A DNA stretch of 64,000 bases from NCBI RefSeq assembly GCF_042219825.1, contig NZ_JBHJHQ010000001.1, positions 62,001 to 126,000 of the forward strand, in the 5' to 3' direction. The stretch's first letter is position 1, and every line of letters starts with the position of its first letter. Shown here piece by piece: positions 44,400 to 53,745 of this stretch. The position numbers were made by a program, and so were the translations under genes. The notes beneath the pieces were generated by a model that saw only the letters and a program-made list of their open reading frames with translations, was not told the DNA's origin and did no database searches. Source of the DNA: JBHJHP01 sp042219825 (GTDB lineage Bacteria; Bacteroidota; Bacteroidia; Bacteroidales; UBA5342).

Positions 44400-45308
44400 T
44401 TATTTATCAGTTACGATGGTGCTTGATTTGATTTTCATGGAAATCTCCATACCATCAGGCATCATGGAATTACCTTTAACCTTACTCAAACCGGTTAAAT
44501 CCTGATCAAGTTTTGACTCTATAGGCCAACCTGTGTTTTTATCAATTTTAATTGCTGATGACATGGTACCCTTCATATTGGTTTGCATTGACATTCCATT
44601 CATTTCTGTGTAACCAGTGGAATCAGGTGTTGAAATAGTCGAAATTCCTTTAATCAGATAATAGTCATCCGTTTTTTCAACCAGTGTGTAGGTTGTTGTG
44701 AAGTCAACTTTAAAGGTTGAACTTTGTGTTGTATGTTTTATCCATGAATCACCAACCTTTACTGGATGGTCCGGGAAGATATCTGTACTCATTTCCAGAT
44801 TTCCTTTCATAGATTCCTCTCCAAATGTATTCTTAAGCTGAGCTTTTACCTGTTCCACCTGTGCCTGTGCCACTGGATTTTCCGTCTCAAAAAGTTTGTC
44901 CATACCCGAAACTCCCTCAATTTCACCGTGTTTGGTGAGCTGCAGTGTAAAAGGCTTATTGGTCATTCCGGTCATAAGACTGGTCAAAGGATTTGCATCG
45001 TCTCCGGATTCGGAATCAGCAGTCATATTAAACATGTTTGATTCCATTTTCATGGAGATGTTGTCGTACTGTGCACTGATATCATAGATGGTATCTTTAA
45101 TATCATTAACCTTGTAATTCATGCTGCTTTTCATTGTCATGACCATATCAAGACTTTGTCCCATAAAATTTTGGGTCATGTCAACCTTGGTAACACTAAT
45201 CTGTTTGTAGTCTTTGTCTTTCTCAAGATTCAGGGACAGTTCAAGTTTTTGCGGTTTACAAGCAGCAATGAGTAATGTTGTTAAAATGAGGACGTAAATC
45301 GGTTTCAT
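44400..45308 (-). CDS. DUF6263 lipoprotein
   Basis: 302 residues with lipobox LIAAC (Cys17). It contains the Met-rich pattern QNFMGQSLDMVMTMKSSMNYKV and repeated threonine/methionine stretches of DUF6263, a Bacteroidota-restricted family without a known role. It is 20 bp upstream of the GT39-like gene on the same strand, so it may work with cell-envelope glycosylation, though this is inference. Confidence 0.78.
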   Translation of the reverse strand: MKPIYVLILTTLLIAACKPQKLELSLNLEKDKDYKQISVTKVDMTQNFMGQSLDMVMTMKSSMNYKVNDIKDTIYDISAQYDNISMKMESNMFNMTADSESGDDANPLTSLMTGMTNKPFTLQLTKHGEIEGVSGMDKLFETENPVAQAQVEQVKAQLKNTFGEESMKGNLEMSTDIFPDHPVKVGDSWIKHTTQSSTFKVDFTTTYTLVEKTDDYYLIKGISTISTPDSTGYTEMNGMSMQTNMKGTMSSAIKIDKNTGWPIESKLDQDLTGLSKVKGNSMMPDGMEISMKIKSSTIVTDK

Positions 45309-45350
45309 CGTTTTTAATGTTAAAGGTTATGTATTAATTATTGTATTTTA

Positions 45351-45806
45351 TCAGTGGTTTATGATTGCAATATTAGGATTAATTTTTAACAATTGGGCTA
45401 AAAATTCGGGTTCATTAAGTGGAGAAATGTAAATTGTACGCGTGGATTTATAGGTAACCTGCATGCATTTCCATGAAAGTGAAAGTTTGTATACACCTCC
45501 AAAAGTTTGTTGATTCAACCGGATTGTATTAATCTCAGTAATAAGTACGTTCCAGTAAAATGGTCCGGTGGAAATATGTAATTTCTCGTTTTTAATTTTA
45601 TATTTTGTGTTGAACCATATCCAGATCATGAGAATAACAAAACTGAATGCAATTACAGAAGAAATGACAAGTTGCGACAGTTCTTCCTCTTCACTTTTAA
45701 GGTAGGGCAATACAAATCCCACACCTGTAATAACTAAAATGAATACAACAAGTAAAATACCAAATGAGACGTCTCTTTTACTTCTGAATGTTAATTTTTC
45801 TGACAT
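45351..45806 (-). CDS. Membrane protein with bacterial PH-like domain
   Basis: 151 residues: two membrane helices (about 16-34 and 44-62) followed by a PH-like domain (ISTGPFYWNVLITEINTIRL...TIYISPLNEPEFLAQLLKINP), the bPH_4-type pattern ISP near the end included. Role unknown. The stop-to-start gap to the upstream PL22-like gene is 7 bp, so they are co-transcribed. Confidence 0.75.
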   Translation of the reverse strand: MSEKLTFRSKRDVSFGILLVVFILVITGVGFVLPYLKSEEEELSQLVISSVIAFSFVILMIWIWFNTKYKIKNEKLHISTGPFYWNVLITEINTIRLNQQTFGGVYKLSLSWKCMQVTYKSTRTIYISPLNEPEFLAQLLKINPNIAIINH

Positions 45807-45813
45807 ATTATCC

Positions 45814-47175
45814 TTATTTCTCCTCTAACCAGGCTTCCGGTATATAGATAACACAAATATTCATGGATTTGTTATCCTCAGACAACATTGCAGACTGAAT
45901 TTCTACCCTGGTGCCATCCGGGCTGAAGGTGGGGTGAGGATGATCAGATGCTGTTGGTTTATGACCCGTTGACAACAATCGCATCTGGTGAGTATCCCTG
46001 TTGATCAGGTAGATATCACGGTTGAAATTATCTCCCACAACAAACCGTTTGTCGGGTGATCCACTTACGTGCCAGAATCCGCTTCCGTAGGGGATTTGTC
46101 CGGCTATGGTCATTTCGCGCGTATTGATATTTACAATACCTAATCCCGTCGGTTTTTCACGTGTTCCGCATGGTCCCCATTCTGTTTCCTGACCGGGATT
46201 ACTGCCTTTTACCCCTGTGCCGGGTTTAGCTGTGTCATTCGTTCCGGGTATTTTACGGTGACCCATAATTGCAAAAGCCACCTCATCGGGTGTAATGACA
46301 GCTTCATGCGTCACCCATTCGTAGGGTGATTCAGGATATAAGGGCCTGAGTCCGCTTCCGTCTGCATTAACAATCCATGTACGTTGTGGCGATTTCCCTC
46401 CGGTTTCCCAGCAAAATACAATCTGACCCGGAACCCAGGGATTCGATTGTATATGTCCAATCTGGAATGGTACAGAAATCACATAGGATATTTCACCGGT
46501 TTTTAAATTCATTCCTGCAATACCACCTGGACCGGAACCCATATGCCGGGGTCCGAAATCCGGTTCAATTTTAACACTGTCTGGCAGGTGTTTGCCGGCC
46601 ATGGTTTTACCTACCCTGAACCAAACCTGTTCTTCATCGCCATCCAGGGTCATATCACCGCCGGCACCATATTCTGCAGGAATGGTTCCGCAAACTCTCT
46701 GGTAGGCATCTGCACCCTTTAAAGATCCCGCTTCACTGTCACTGAAAAGTTTTTTCAGATCCACTTCAATGACCTGGATAGCTCGGTTGCGTCGCCTTTC
46801 TTTATCTGAAGGATGCATGTAATACAACTTCATGGATTTACGTGCTACATTCAGCATGCCGATGAAACCGCCTTCCGTAATCTGAACAATGTCGCCTGTT
46901 TCTTCATTAACAGCCATGGCTTCTCCTCTTACACGATTCGATCTGAATATTAGCCATTTGCCATCAGATGTCCACTGGTTATGTGTCTGGTAAATCTTGG
47001 AGTCGCCCATGGGGGTGCTGGTCAGGAATGCGAGTTTTACCCCTGTAACGGGATCTGTAATAGTCTTTTTTTCTGACGGGAAACGTGTACCAATCTGTGC
47101 TTCAGTACTTAATGTAGAAAACACAAAAGTGAAACCAAGGTACAATGTAATTCTGAATATAGTATTAACTTTCAT
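45814..47175 (-). CDS. PL22-like oligogalacturonate lyase / TolB-like propeller
   Basis: 453 residues with signal ending STEAQ. The blade QWTSDGKWLIFRSNR, the segment GHIQSNPWVPGQIVFCWETGG and the closing HPTFSPDGTRV identify a TolB-like propeller of the oligogalacturonate lyase (PL22) type. In that family a metal-bound His/Gln/Asn set cleaves unsaturated galacturonides. Not all catalytic residues can be checked by eye. The GH28 gene directly upstream on the same strand supports a pectin pathway. It is 7 bp before the PH-like gene. Confidence 0.78.
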   Translation of the reverse strand: MKVNTIFRITLYLGFTFVFSTLSTEAQIGTRFPSEKKTITDPVTGVKLAFLTSTPMGDSKIYQTHNQWTSDGKWLIFRSNRVRGEAMAVNEETGDIVQITEGGFIGMLNVARKSMKLYYMHPSDKERRRNRAIQVIEVDLKKLFSDSEAGSLKGADAYQRVCGTIPAEYGAGGDMTLDGDEEQVWFRVGKTMAGKHLPDSVKIEPDFGPRHMGSGPGGIAGMNLKTGEISYVISVPFQIGHIQSNPWVPGQIVFCWETGGKSPQRTWIVNADGSGLRPLYPESPYEWVTHEAVITPDEVAFAIMGHRKIPGTNDTAKPGTGVKGSNPGQETEWGPCGTREKPTGLGIVNINTREMTIAGQIPYGSGFWHVSGSPDKRFVVGDNFNRDIYLINRDTHQMRLLSTGHKPTASDHPHPTFSPDGTRVEIQSAMLSEDNKSMNICVIYIPEAWLEEK

Positions 47176-47190
47176 AATTAACCTGTTGTG

Positions 47191-48756
47191 TTATTTAATG
47201 ATTTTATTTTCAATTTGTTCTAACTCTGTGTCCTGCATGTTTTCACAACCTTTTATTTTAATATTGGCAGAATGCATAATATGCATACTCTCACCGTTTT
47301 CAGGTTGTTGAAATTCAGAGTTTGTCAGATATAAACCATGAACATCGTCAAGCAAGATGGCCGGACGTTTTTCGTTGCCTGTGAGGTATATATTTATATT
47401 ATGCATTTTTACATTTTTAGCATGCCTTATGAAGAAACCATAGGATGGAATTAATCCGAATTTTTGTGGCTCGGGATAGCCATCAGCCATTTCGGGAACA
47501 TTCTCCGGAATTATAACAGATTCAGAATCCAATGGTTTGTACCATATATTTATGTTACTGAGTGTGACATCTTCTATGTGGTGATCCGGAATACCTGTGA
47601 TAAGACAGGAAAAACGGGAGTCTGCATTATATATCACAACATTGCTGATATTGATCCGCCGCAGTTTTCCAACAGGCGTGTTATCCGGTCCCCTCATACG
47701 TGCTCCCAAACGTAAGAAAATGGGGGAGTTGATGGTATTTCTCATGGTAATATTTGAAATTGTTACATCTTCCAGTAATCCGCCATCGACTGTTTCAAGA
47801 GCCAGTCCCCTGCAATAATCAAATACACAGTTAGAAATGGTAATATTTTTAAACCCTCCATTGGATTCAGTGCCGAATTTAATGCGTCCTGTCGGCCCTT
47901 CATGATCAGGAACCAGATGTGCTTCCTTTTTCTGATATGTCCCGTTCAGAAACGTTCCGCGGTCATAACCCGATACCTGACAGTTTGTTATGGTAACATT
48001 TTCCGTAGCTCTGGCGTATCCAAGCGCATAGGAACTTTTCAGACAAATGGCATCATCCCATGGCGAGTTTATGCTGCAGTTTGAAATACGGACATTCCGG
48101 CAACAGTCCACATCTATACCATCACGGTTGGTATCCATTTTAAGATTATCAATCGTCATGTTATCCACACCAGTTGCCAGAATTCCAAAATGTCCGCCCA
48201 TTAAAACGGTAAAATCCTTTAAAATTACATTGCGACAGTTTTTCAAAGCAATGGCTTTGTTTGCGTGGGGAAAACGGTATGGACGTGAGCGTTTCAAGCC
48301 TTTTCCATGGATCATTCCGGGACCTGTAATGGAAATATTTTCAAGATCTTCTCCCCAGATAAGACTGTTATGCCAGTGGCTGTGTCCATAGTCCTGATAC
48401 CTGTTCCCCGGGCCTTCTTCAGGAGGATCATAACCGCTGCTACCTGTTGGCTCGGCTGCAACAATGGTAGCACCCTGGCTCAGATAAATGGAAATGTTAC
48501 TTTTTAACCGTAAGGAATAGCTGAGGTAATCTCCGGCAGGAAAAACAATGGTGCCGCCTCCGGCTTTATTTGCCGCATGTATGGCCCGGTTTATGGCATC
48601 TGAATCGACGGTTTTGCCGTTCGCAGTTGCCCCAAAGTCACAAACATTGTAAACTCCGGTATTATTTTCTGCATAAAGGTGCCCGGAAAAAATAGAAAGT
48701 AAAACTATTAATGCGACCGCAGAGTATGTGGATGTACACATTTTGAGAAAATTCAT
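47191..48756 (-). CDS. GH28 polygalacturonase-family glycosidase
   Basis: About 521 residues from the ATG at 48756, at the start of a signal (MNFLKMCTSTYSAVALIVLLSIFSG). An ATG at 48789 would add 11 residues. The family hallmarks of a right-handed beta-helix glycosidase are visible: NRDGIDVDCCRNV (catalytic Asp), SPWDDAICLKS (two Asp) and GTESNGGFKNITISNC. GH28 hydrolyses galacturonan or rhamnogalacturonan. The neighbour PL22-like lyase and the divergent DUF1680 gene fit a pectic side-chain pathway. Confidence 0.9.
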   Translation of the reverse strand: MNFLKMCTSTYSAVALIVLLSIFSGHLYAENNTGVYNVCDFGATANGKTVDSDAINRAIHAANKAGGGTIVFPAGDYLSYSLRLKSNISIYLSQGATIVAAEPTGSSGYDPPEEGPGNRYQDYGHSHWHNSLIWGEDLENISITGPGMIHGKGLKRSRPYRFPHANKAIALKNCRNVILKDFTVLMGGHFGILATGVDNMTIDNLKMDTNRDGIDVDCCRNVRISNCSINSPWDDAICLKSSYALGYARATENVTITNCQVSGYDRGTFLNGTYQKKEAHLVPDHEGPTGRIKFGTESNGGFKNITISNCVFDYCRGLALETVDGGLLEDVTISNITMRNTINSPIFLRLGARMRGPDNTPVGKLRRINISNVVIYNADSRFSCLITGIPDHHIEDVTLSNINIWYKPLDSESVIIPENVPEMADGYPEPQKFGLIPSYGFFIRHAKNVKMHNINIYLTGNEKRPAILLDDVHGLYLTNSEFQQPENGESMHIMHSANIKIKGCENMQDTELEQIENKIIK

Positions 48757-48953
48757 AAGGCTTTTTCTGATTAGTACTGTAAATAACATTTCAGTTTTGT
48801 GTTTTCACCTTCAAAGCTACAAAAAATGAATGGGTATGAAAGGCCAAAATAAAAGGTTGTTTATGGAAGAAAAGTGATTTGTTAAATGAGTAATGTTTCC
48901 GGTTAAACTTTATTATTTTATAATGAAAGTAAATAATATAAATCTGTAAGATT

Positions 48954-51773
48954 ATGGTTTTAAAATCACGAGATACAACCCACCTTATTTTAATTATGGT
49001 GCTGATGATTCTTATTGTAACCATTTCTGTTTCGGCTCAGAATACAAATTATGTTTCCAATAAAGTGCCGTTAATAAGTACACCATTTACAGATTTGCCT
49101 CTTGGTAGCATTAAAGCTGAAGGCTGGTTGAAGACGCAACTGGAAAATCAGAAAACAGGTTTAACGGGGTACTCAGAGGAAATTTACAGTGAATTGGGGA
49201 GCAATGCAGCATGGTTGGGGGGTGATGCCCCTGAATCAGATTGGGAAAGGCCAACATATTATGTACGTGGCCTGGTTGATCTGGCTTATGTGTTAAATGA
49301 TCCGGAATTAAAAACACAGGCGCAAAAATGGATTGACTGGGCGCTTAACAGCCAGAAAGAAGATGGTAGTTTTGGTCCTGCCAGCAATGATGACTGGTGG
49401 CCAAGGATGCCAATGATTATTGCACTCATGGATTATTATAGCGCTACGACTGATGACAGAGTTATTCCGTTTCTGACGAATTATTTTCAGTACCAGCTCA
49501 ATACATTAAGTTCCAGACCACTTAGAGATTGGGGAAAAACCAGGGCGGCGGATAACGTGGAGGTCATATTCTGGTTGTATAACCGGACAGGCGATTCTTT
49601 TTTACTGGATCTTGCCGATAAAATACGGACACAAACATTCAACTACGCCTCAATTTTTTCGAAGAATACATTCTTAACCCAGTACCACTCTAATTTTTAT
49701 CCCAAGCATGGCGTAAATGTGGCAGAGGCTTACAAATATGCACCTGTCTTTTATCAACGATCCGGAACCGAATCGGACAGGGATGCGTTTTTAAAAGGTA
49801 TTGAAAACCTGGCGCCGTATCATACGCAAATAACCGGAATGAATTCGTGCACGGAGTTCTTATCCGGTAATTCTTCCATTCAGGGCGTTGAGTTGTGTGC
49901 AACTGTTGAGCGCATGTATTGTAACGAAATAGCCACCCGTATTCTGGGCGATGCTGCGATAGGCGATGAACTTGAAAAAATAGCGTTTAACCAGTTACCG
50001 GCTGCTTTTACTGAGGATATTCATCAGTTGCAGTATTATACCTTACCGAACCAGGTTCAAAGCAAACAAGGAGGTAACGGTTTCGGACAGGATTATGATA
50101 ATGCAGTATTACCGGGACCCTATTCCGGTTATCCGTGTTGCCGGTTTAACATGCATTTTGGATGGCCCAAATATGCACAATATGCATGGATGGCAACGGC
50201 TGATAACGGACTGGCAGCAACGGCATATGCTCCAACTGTTGTAACAGCTAAAGTTTCTGATGGTAAAGATGTAATTATTACGGAATCAACCAATTATCCG
50301 TTTGAAGAACAGATAATATTTACGGTTAAAACTGCGAGGGATGTTGCGTTTCCGCTTCAGCTTAGAATTCCAGCCTGGTGTGATAATCCCGAAATTAAAG
50401 TGAACGATGAAGTATTATCCGATGTTATTCCCGGAGCCTATAAAACAATTAGCAGAACCTGGAAGGATAGCGATATAGTGGTTCTGAACCTGCCCATGAA
50501 GCTTAAAACATCAACCTGGGTCAATAATTCTGTAGGCATTGAAAGAGGCCCCCTGGTCTTTTCTCTTAAATTGAAGGAAAATCGTATGGTCAAAAACGCA
50601 CATTCCTTCTCTGGTAAGGATTTTAGTGAATATGAAGTATATGGAGAAAATGCCTGGAATTATGGATTGATCATTGACCGGGATCATCCGGAAAATTCTT
50701 TGACAGTTGAACAAAAAGAAATGCCAGAGAATCCTTTTGCACAGGATTCAACTCCGGTTCAACTAAAAGTAAAAGCCAGACAAATTCCATCATGGGGTCT
50801 GACCCAATGGGGAGTACATGCGGCTGAACCACCTTACAGTCCTGTAAGTTCAGACGCACAGGAAGAGGAAGTAACGTTGATTCCTTTTGGTTCAGAACGT
50901 ATAAGGGTCACGTATTTCCCGGTAATTGGTAAGCCGGAATCTGCTATATCTGATATTTTTCAGGATGATTTTCAGTCTAGAGAACCGAATAAATGGGTAA
51001 ATTTTGCCGGTGGATGGCAGCCCCAAGACGGCATGTATTACGCCGAGTCCTACAACTTGAAAGGTGCTAAGTCGGTGGCTATGAATACAGATTTTGCAGA
51101 TTTTACCTATGATGCGACTGTCATGATTTTAAATGATGAAACAGAGGCTGGCGTTATATTCAGGGTATCTGATCCGGCTATCGGAGTGGATACTTACAAA
51201 GGATACTATGCAGGTATAAGCACCAATGGGAAAATTATTCTCGGCAAATCTAACAATGGTTGGAGTGCCATTAAAATAATCGACGGAACGATAAACAAAT
51301 CAACGGCATATCATCTTCGTGCAGTGACCAACGGTTCACGTATAAATTTTTATGTGGATGATATGGAGCAGCCCAAAATTGTGGCTAATGATGCAACGTA
51401 TTCACATGGCGCAATCGGTTTAAGACAATATTGTGGTACAAATACATCTGATCCAAGTGGTCAGACGATTATTTTTAAAGATGTAAAAGCTGTATCATCC
51501 GATTATACAGCATTGAATGAAATGAATATAAAAACCGAAGGTTACGTAACAATTTACCCCAATCCAACGGGTGATAGTTTTCTCGTAAAATCAACTACCG
51601 GTTTTGACCGCTTTTATATTTCCGGTATGGCAGGGAAGGTGCTGAAAAGTGATAAATTTGATCATTTGAACTTATCTACAGAGATTGATGTGAGTGATCT
51701 GGATTCCGGATCATATTTTATTTGCCTGTCCGGAGAAAATTATACTCAGACAAGGACATTTATTAAAAAATAG
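48954..51773 (+). CDS. DUF1680 (GH127-like) enzyme with lectin-like and T9SS domains
   Basis: 939 residues with signal ending SVSAQ. Residues 40-620 are the DUF1680 alpha-toroid and beta-sandwich domains of the beta-L-arabinofuranosidase (GH127/146) superfamily. Residue Glu313 and Cys315 (GVELC) and the pair Cys395-Cys396 (YPCCRFN) correspond to the zinc and nucleophile Cys of GH127, but the Cys two residues before the CC is a Tyr here. Residues 670-860 are a concanavalin-like sandwich; the end (IYPNPTGDSFLV...ICLSGENYTQTRTFIKK) is a T9SS tail. Divergent from GH28. Confidence 0.85.
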   Translation: MVLKSRDTTHLILIMVLMILIVTISVSAQNTNYVSNKVPLISTPFTDLPLGSIKAEGWLKTQLENQKTGLTGYSEEIYSELGSNAAWLGGDAPESDWERPTYYVRGLVDLAYVLNDPELKTQAQKWIDWALNSQKEDGSFGPASNDDWWPRMPMIIALMDYYSATTDDRVIPFLTNYFQYQLNTLSSRPLRDWGKTRAADNVEVIFWLYNRTGDSFLLDLADKIRTQTFNYASIFSKNTFLTQYHSNFYPKHGVNVAEAYKYAPVFYQRSGTESDRDAFLKGIENLAPYHTQITGMNSCTEFLSGNSSIQGVELCATVERMYCNEIATRILGDAAIGDELEKIAFNQLPAAFTEDIHQLQYYTLPNQVQSKQGGNGFGQDYDNAVLPGPYSGYPCCRFNMHFGWPKYAQYAWMATADNGLAATAYAPTVVTAKVSDGKDVIITESTNYPFEEQIIFTVKTARDVAFPLQLRIPAWCDNPEIKVNDEVLSDVIPGAYKTISRTWKDSDIVVLNLPMKLKTSTWVNNSVGIERGPLVFSLKLKENRMVKNAHSFSGKDFSEYEVYGENAWNYGLIIDRDHPENSLTVEQKEMPENPFAQDSTPVQLKVKARQIPSWGLTQWGVHAAEPPYSPVSSDAQEEEVTLIPFGSERIRVTYFPVIGKPESAISDIFQDDFQSREPNKWVNFAGGWQPQDGMYYAESYNLKGAKSVAMNTDFADFTYDATVMILNDETEAGVIFRVSDPAIGVDTYKGYYAGISTNGKIILGKSNNGWSAIKIIDGTINKSTAYHLRAVTNGSRINFYVDDMEQPKIVANDATYSHGAIGLRQYCGTNTSDPSGQTIIFKDVKAVSSDYTALNEMNIKTEGYVTIYPNPTGDSFLVKSTTGFDRFYISGMAGKVLKSDKFDHLNLSTEIDVSDLDSGSYFICLSGENYTQTRTFIKK

Positions 51774-51824
51774 TGCAAAGCATTTGAATATTCAGGATAA
51801 ATATATCGGATCATCCCAGTGGTA

Positions 51825-52442
51825 TTAATCCGTCAGGACGGAATATTCCGGTTTTTTTAACGGCAAATTTTCAATTATTTCTGAGATGTGTTTTTTAACG
51901 GCCTTCTGAGATTCTTTGTTAATAACGTCAGATAACAGATCATTTTTAAGTTTTTCCGGGCAATTTAAATATAGCGTGTCGGTATAAATAATGTTGATCT
52001 GATAAGGAACCGTATCCATTTTTTCAGTAATCTTCAAAATACTGTACTCACAATGTCCGTTTGCAGCAAAAGAATAACGATAACCGGTACTTTTATTCAT
52101 GCGTGTTTCATGTACAGAATCCAGTTTGCAGGTATATTTTGATAGCGTATATCCTGTTAATTTAGAATCGTTGTAATGTGCTGTGGAATCCTTCCCATTG
52201 CGAACTCTGATCAGGCTGTTATTGGCATTCAGTGCATTAATCGAATAGGTTCCATTGGTATGTGATATGAATAGTTCCTTTTTAAAGCATATGCCATCAG
52301 AATGACTGATATCGAACTTATAATGTGAATTTACGGTGTACCTCATTGTATTTTTTTCAGGTTTGGATTTACAGCTGAAGAAAATAAACGAAATGAACAC
52401 ATACAGAATTATAAATTGTAATGGTTTTACAGGCATTTTCAT
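51825..52442 (-). CDS. Lipoprotein of unknown function
   Basis: About 205 residues from the ATG at 52442 with lipobox IFFSC (Cys24). Body of beta strands with no recognised family (YTVNSHYKFDISHSDGICFK, YTLSKYTCKLDSVHETRMNK). The gene ends close to the DUF1680 stop (convergent) and lies downstream of the aldo/keto reductase terminator, so it is its own transcript. Confidence 0.65.
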   Translation of the reverse strand: MKMPVKPLQFIILYVFISFIFFSCKSKPEKNTMRYTVNSHYKFDISHSDGICFKKELFISHTNGTYSINALNANNSLIRVRNGKDSTAHYNDSKLTGYTLSKYTCKLDSVHETRMNKSTGYRYSFAANGHCEYSILKITEKMDTVPYQINIIYTDTLYLNCPEKLKNDLLSDVINKESQKAVKKHISEIIENLPLKKPEYSVLTD

Positions 52443-52475
52443 AATAAGGTAATTCAAATGATTACCTCAAAGATA

Positions 52476-52507
52476 TAAAAAAAAAGCGCCATATAGCTAT
52501 GACGCTT
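52476..52507 (-). terminator. Intrinsic terminator of the aldo/keto reductase
   Basis: Minus strand: AAGCGTCATAGctaTATGGCGCTT hairpin followed by eight or more T, 21 bp after the stop at 52528. Confidence 0.85.
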
Positions 52508-52527
52508 CAACTCCTTATGATCTTTTA

Positions 52528-53541
52528 CTATTTTCTATCTGTCCCCTGTCGATGAATCATCCAACCCGGATATTCCAAATTCAGTTGACTGACTTCTTCC
52601 AGCTTTTGTAGTTCTTCATCGCTCAACTTGACGTTTACAGCGTTAATATTGTCAGAGAGCTGTTCTGGTTTGTTAGCCCCTACAATTACGGAAGTTACTG
52701 CAGGCTGGTGCAGGAGCCAGGCCAGTGCAATCTGAGCAACCGATACGTTTTTAGATTCAGCAATGGGTTTCATCACGTCGATGATATCGAAAGCCTTTTC
52801 TTTATTCACCGGAGGAAAATCAAAAGTAGCCCTGCGGCCTTCACTGTTTTCCATAGATCGGTTGTATTTACCACTTAATAACCCACCTGCAAGAGGACTC
52901 CATACCATTAATCCCAGTTTCTGATCCAAAAGCAAGGGCACAATTTCCCGTTCCAGGTCACGTCCGGCGATGGTATAATATGCCTGTAACGAAACAAATT
53001 TATTCAAATGCTCTTTAGCCGAAATTCCAAGGGCTTTCATGATTTGCCACGCTGCAAGGTTACTGCAGCCGATATAACGCACTTTTCCACTTTTCACAAG
53101 CAGATCAAGTGCTTCCAGTGTTTCTTCCAGTGGCGTTAAGCTATCAAATCCATGAATCTGATACAAGTCGATATAATCCAGCTGTAAACGCTCAAGGCTT
53201 TCATCTGCTTGTTGCAGAATATGTTTGCGGCTCAATCCAATGTCATTTGGACCGTCACCCATCTTACCCCGGACTTTGGTGGCAATCACCAGTTCATCGC
53301 GATTGAGGCCCAACTCCCGGATAGCTTTCCCGGTCATTTGCTCACTTAGTCCTTCACTGTACACATTTGCGGTATCAATAAAGTTAATACCAGCTTCTAC
53401 AGCTTGTTTAATAAGTACATTTACCTGATCCTGAGGAAGAGTTCCGATAGCGGTCCACATGCCTTTTCCACCAAATGTCATGGTGCCGAGACATAATTCA
53501 GATACTTTTAATCCCGTGTTTCCTAATAAGTTGTATTGCAT
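52528..53541 (-). CDS. Aldo/keto reductase
   Basis: 337 residues. AKR pattern: GTMTFGGKGM start, FIDTANVYSEG with catalytic Asp and Tyr, Lys in VIATKVRGKMGD and His in IDLYQIHGFDSLTP, then the NADPH-binding end SVIVGANKPEQLSDNI. These enzymes reduce sugars and aldehydes with NADPH. The gene is flanked by its own terminator and a spacer; the substrate is not evident. The neighbouring pectin and arabinan enzymes make a sugar aldehyde plausible but unproven. Confidence 0.93.
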   Translation of the reverse strand: MQYNLLGNTGLKVSELCLGTMTFGGKGMWTAIGTLPQDQVNVLIKQAVEAGINFIDTANVYSEGLSEQMTGKAIRELGLNRDELVIATKVRGKMGDGPNDIGLSRKHILQQADESLERLQLDYIDLYQIHGFDSLTPLEETLEALDLLVKSGKVRYIGCSNLAAWQIMKALGISAKEHLNKFVSLQAYYTIAGRDLEREIVPLLLDQKLGLMVWSPLAGGLLSGKYNRSMENSEGRRATFDFPPVNKEKAFDIIDVMKPIAESKNVSVAQIALAWLLHQPAVTSVIVGANKPEQLSDNINAVNVKLSDEELQKLEEVSQLNLEYPGWMIHRQGTDRK

Positions 53542-53745
53542 AACGTGTTTATTATGTGTTTATATTTGGTGTCTGGTTAAATGAATGTTTAAAACAGGGA
53601 GGACTTTATTTTAACTTATCCGGCAGGAGTTTGTTCAAAAATTTAATATTTATATTGTTTTGGATCGGTCTAAAAATGCAATAAAGTGTAAGTGTAACAC
53701 TAAAAAGTCTTATCTTTATAGCCCTGCAACATTAACGATAAAAAT

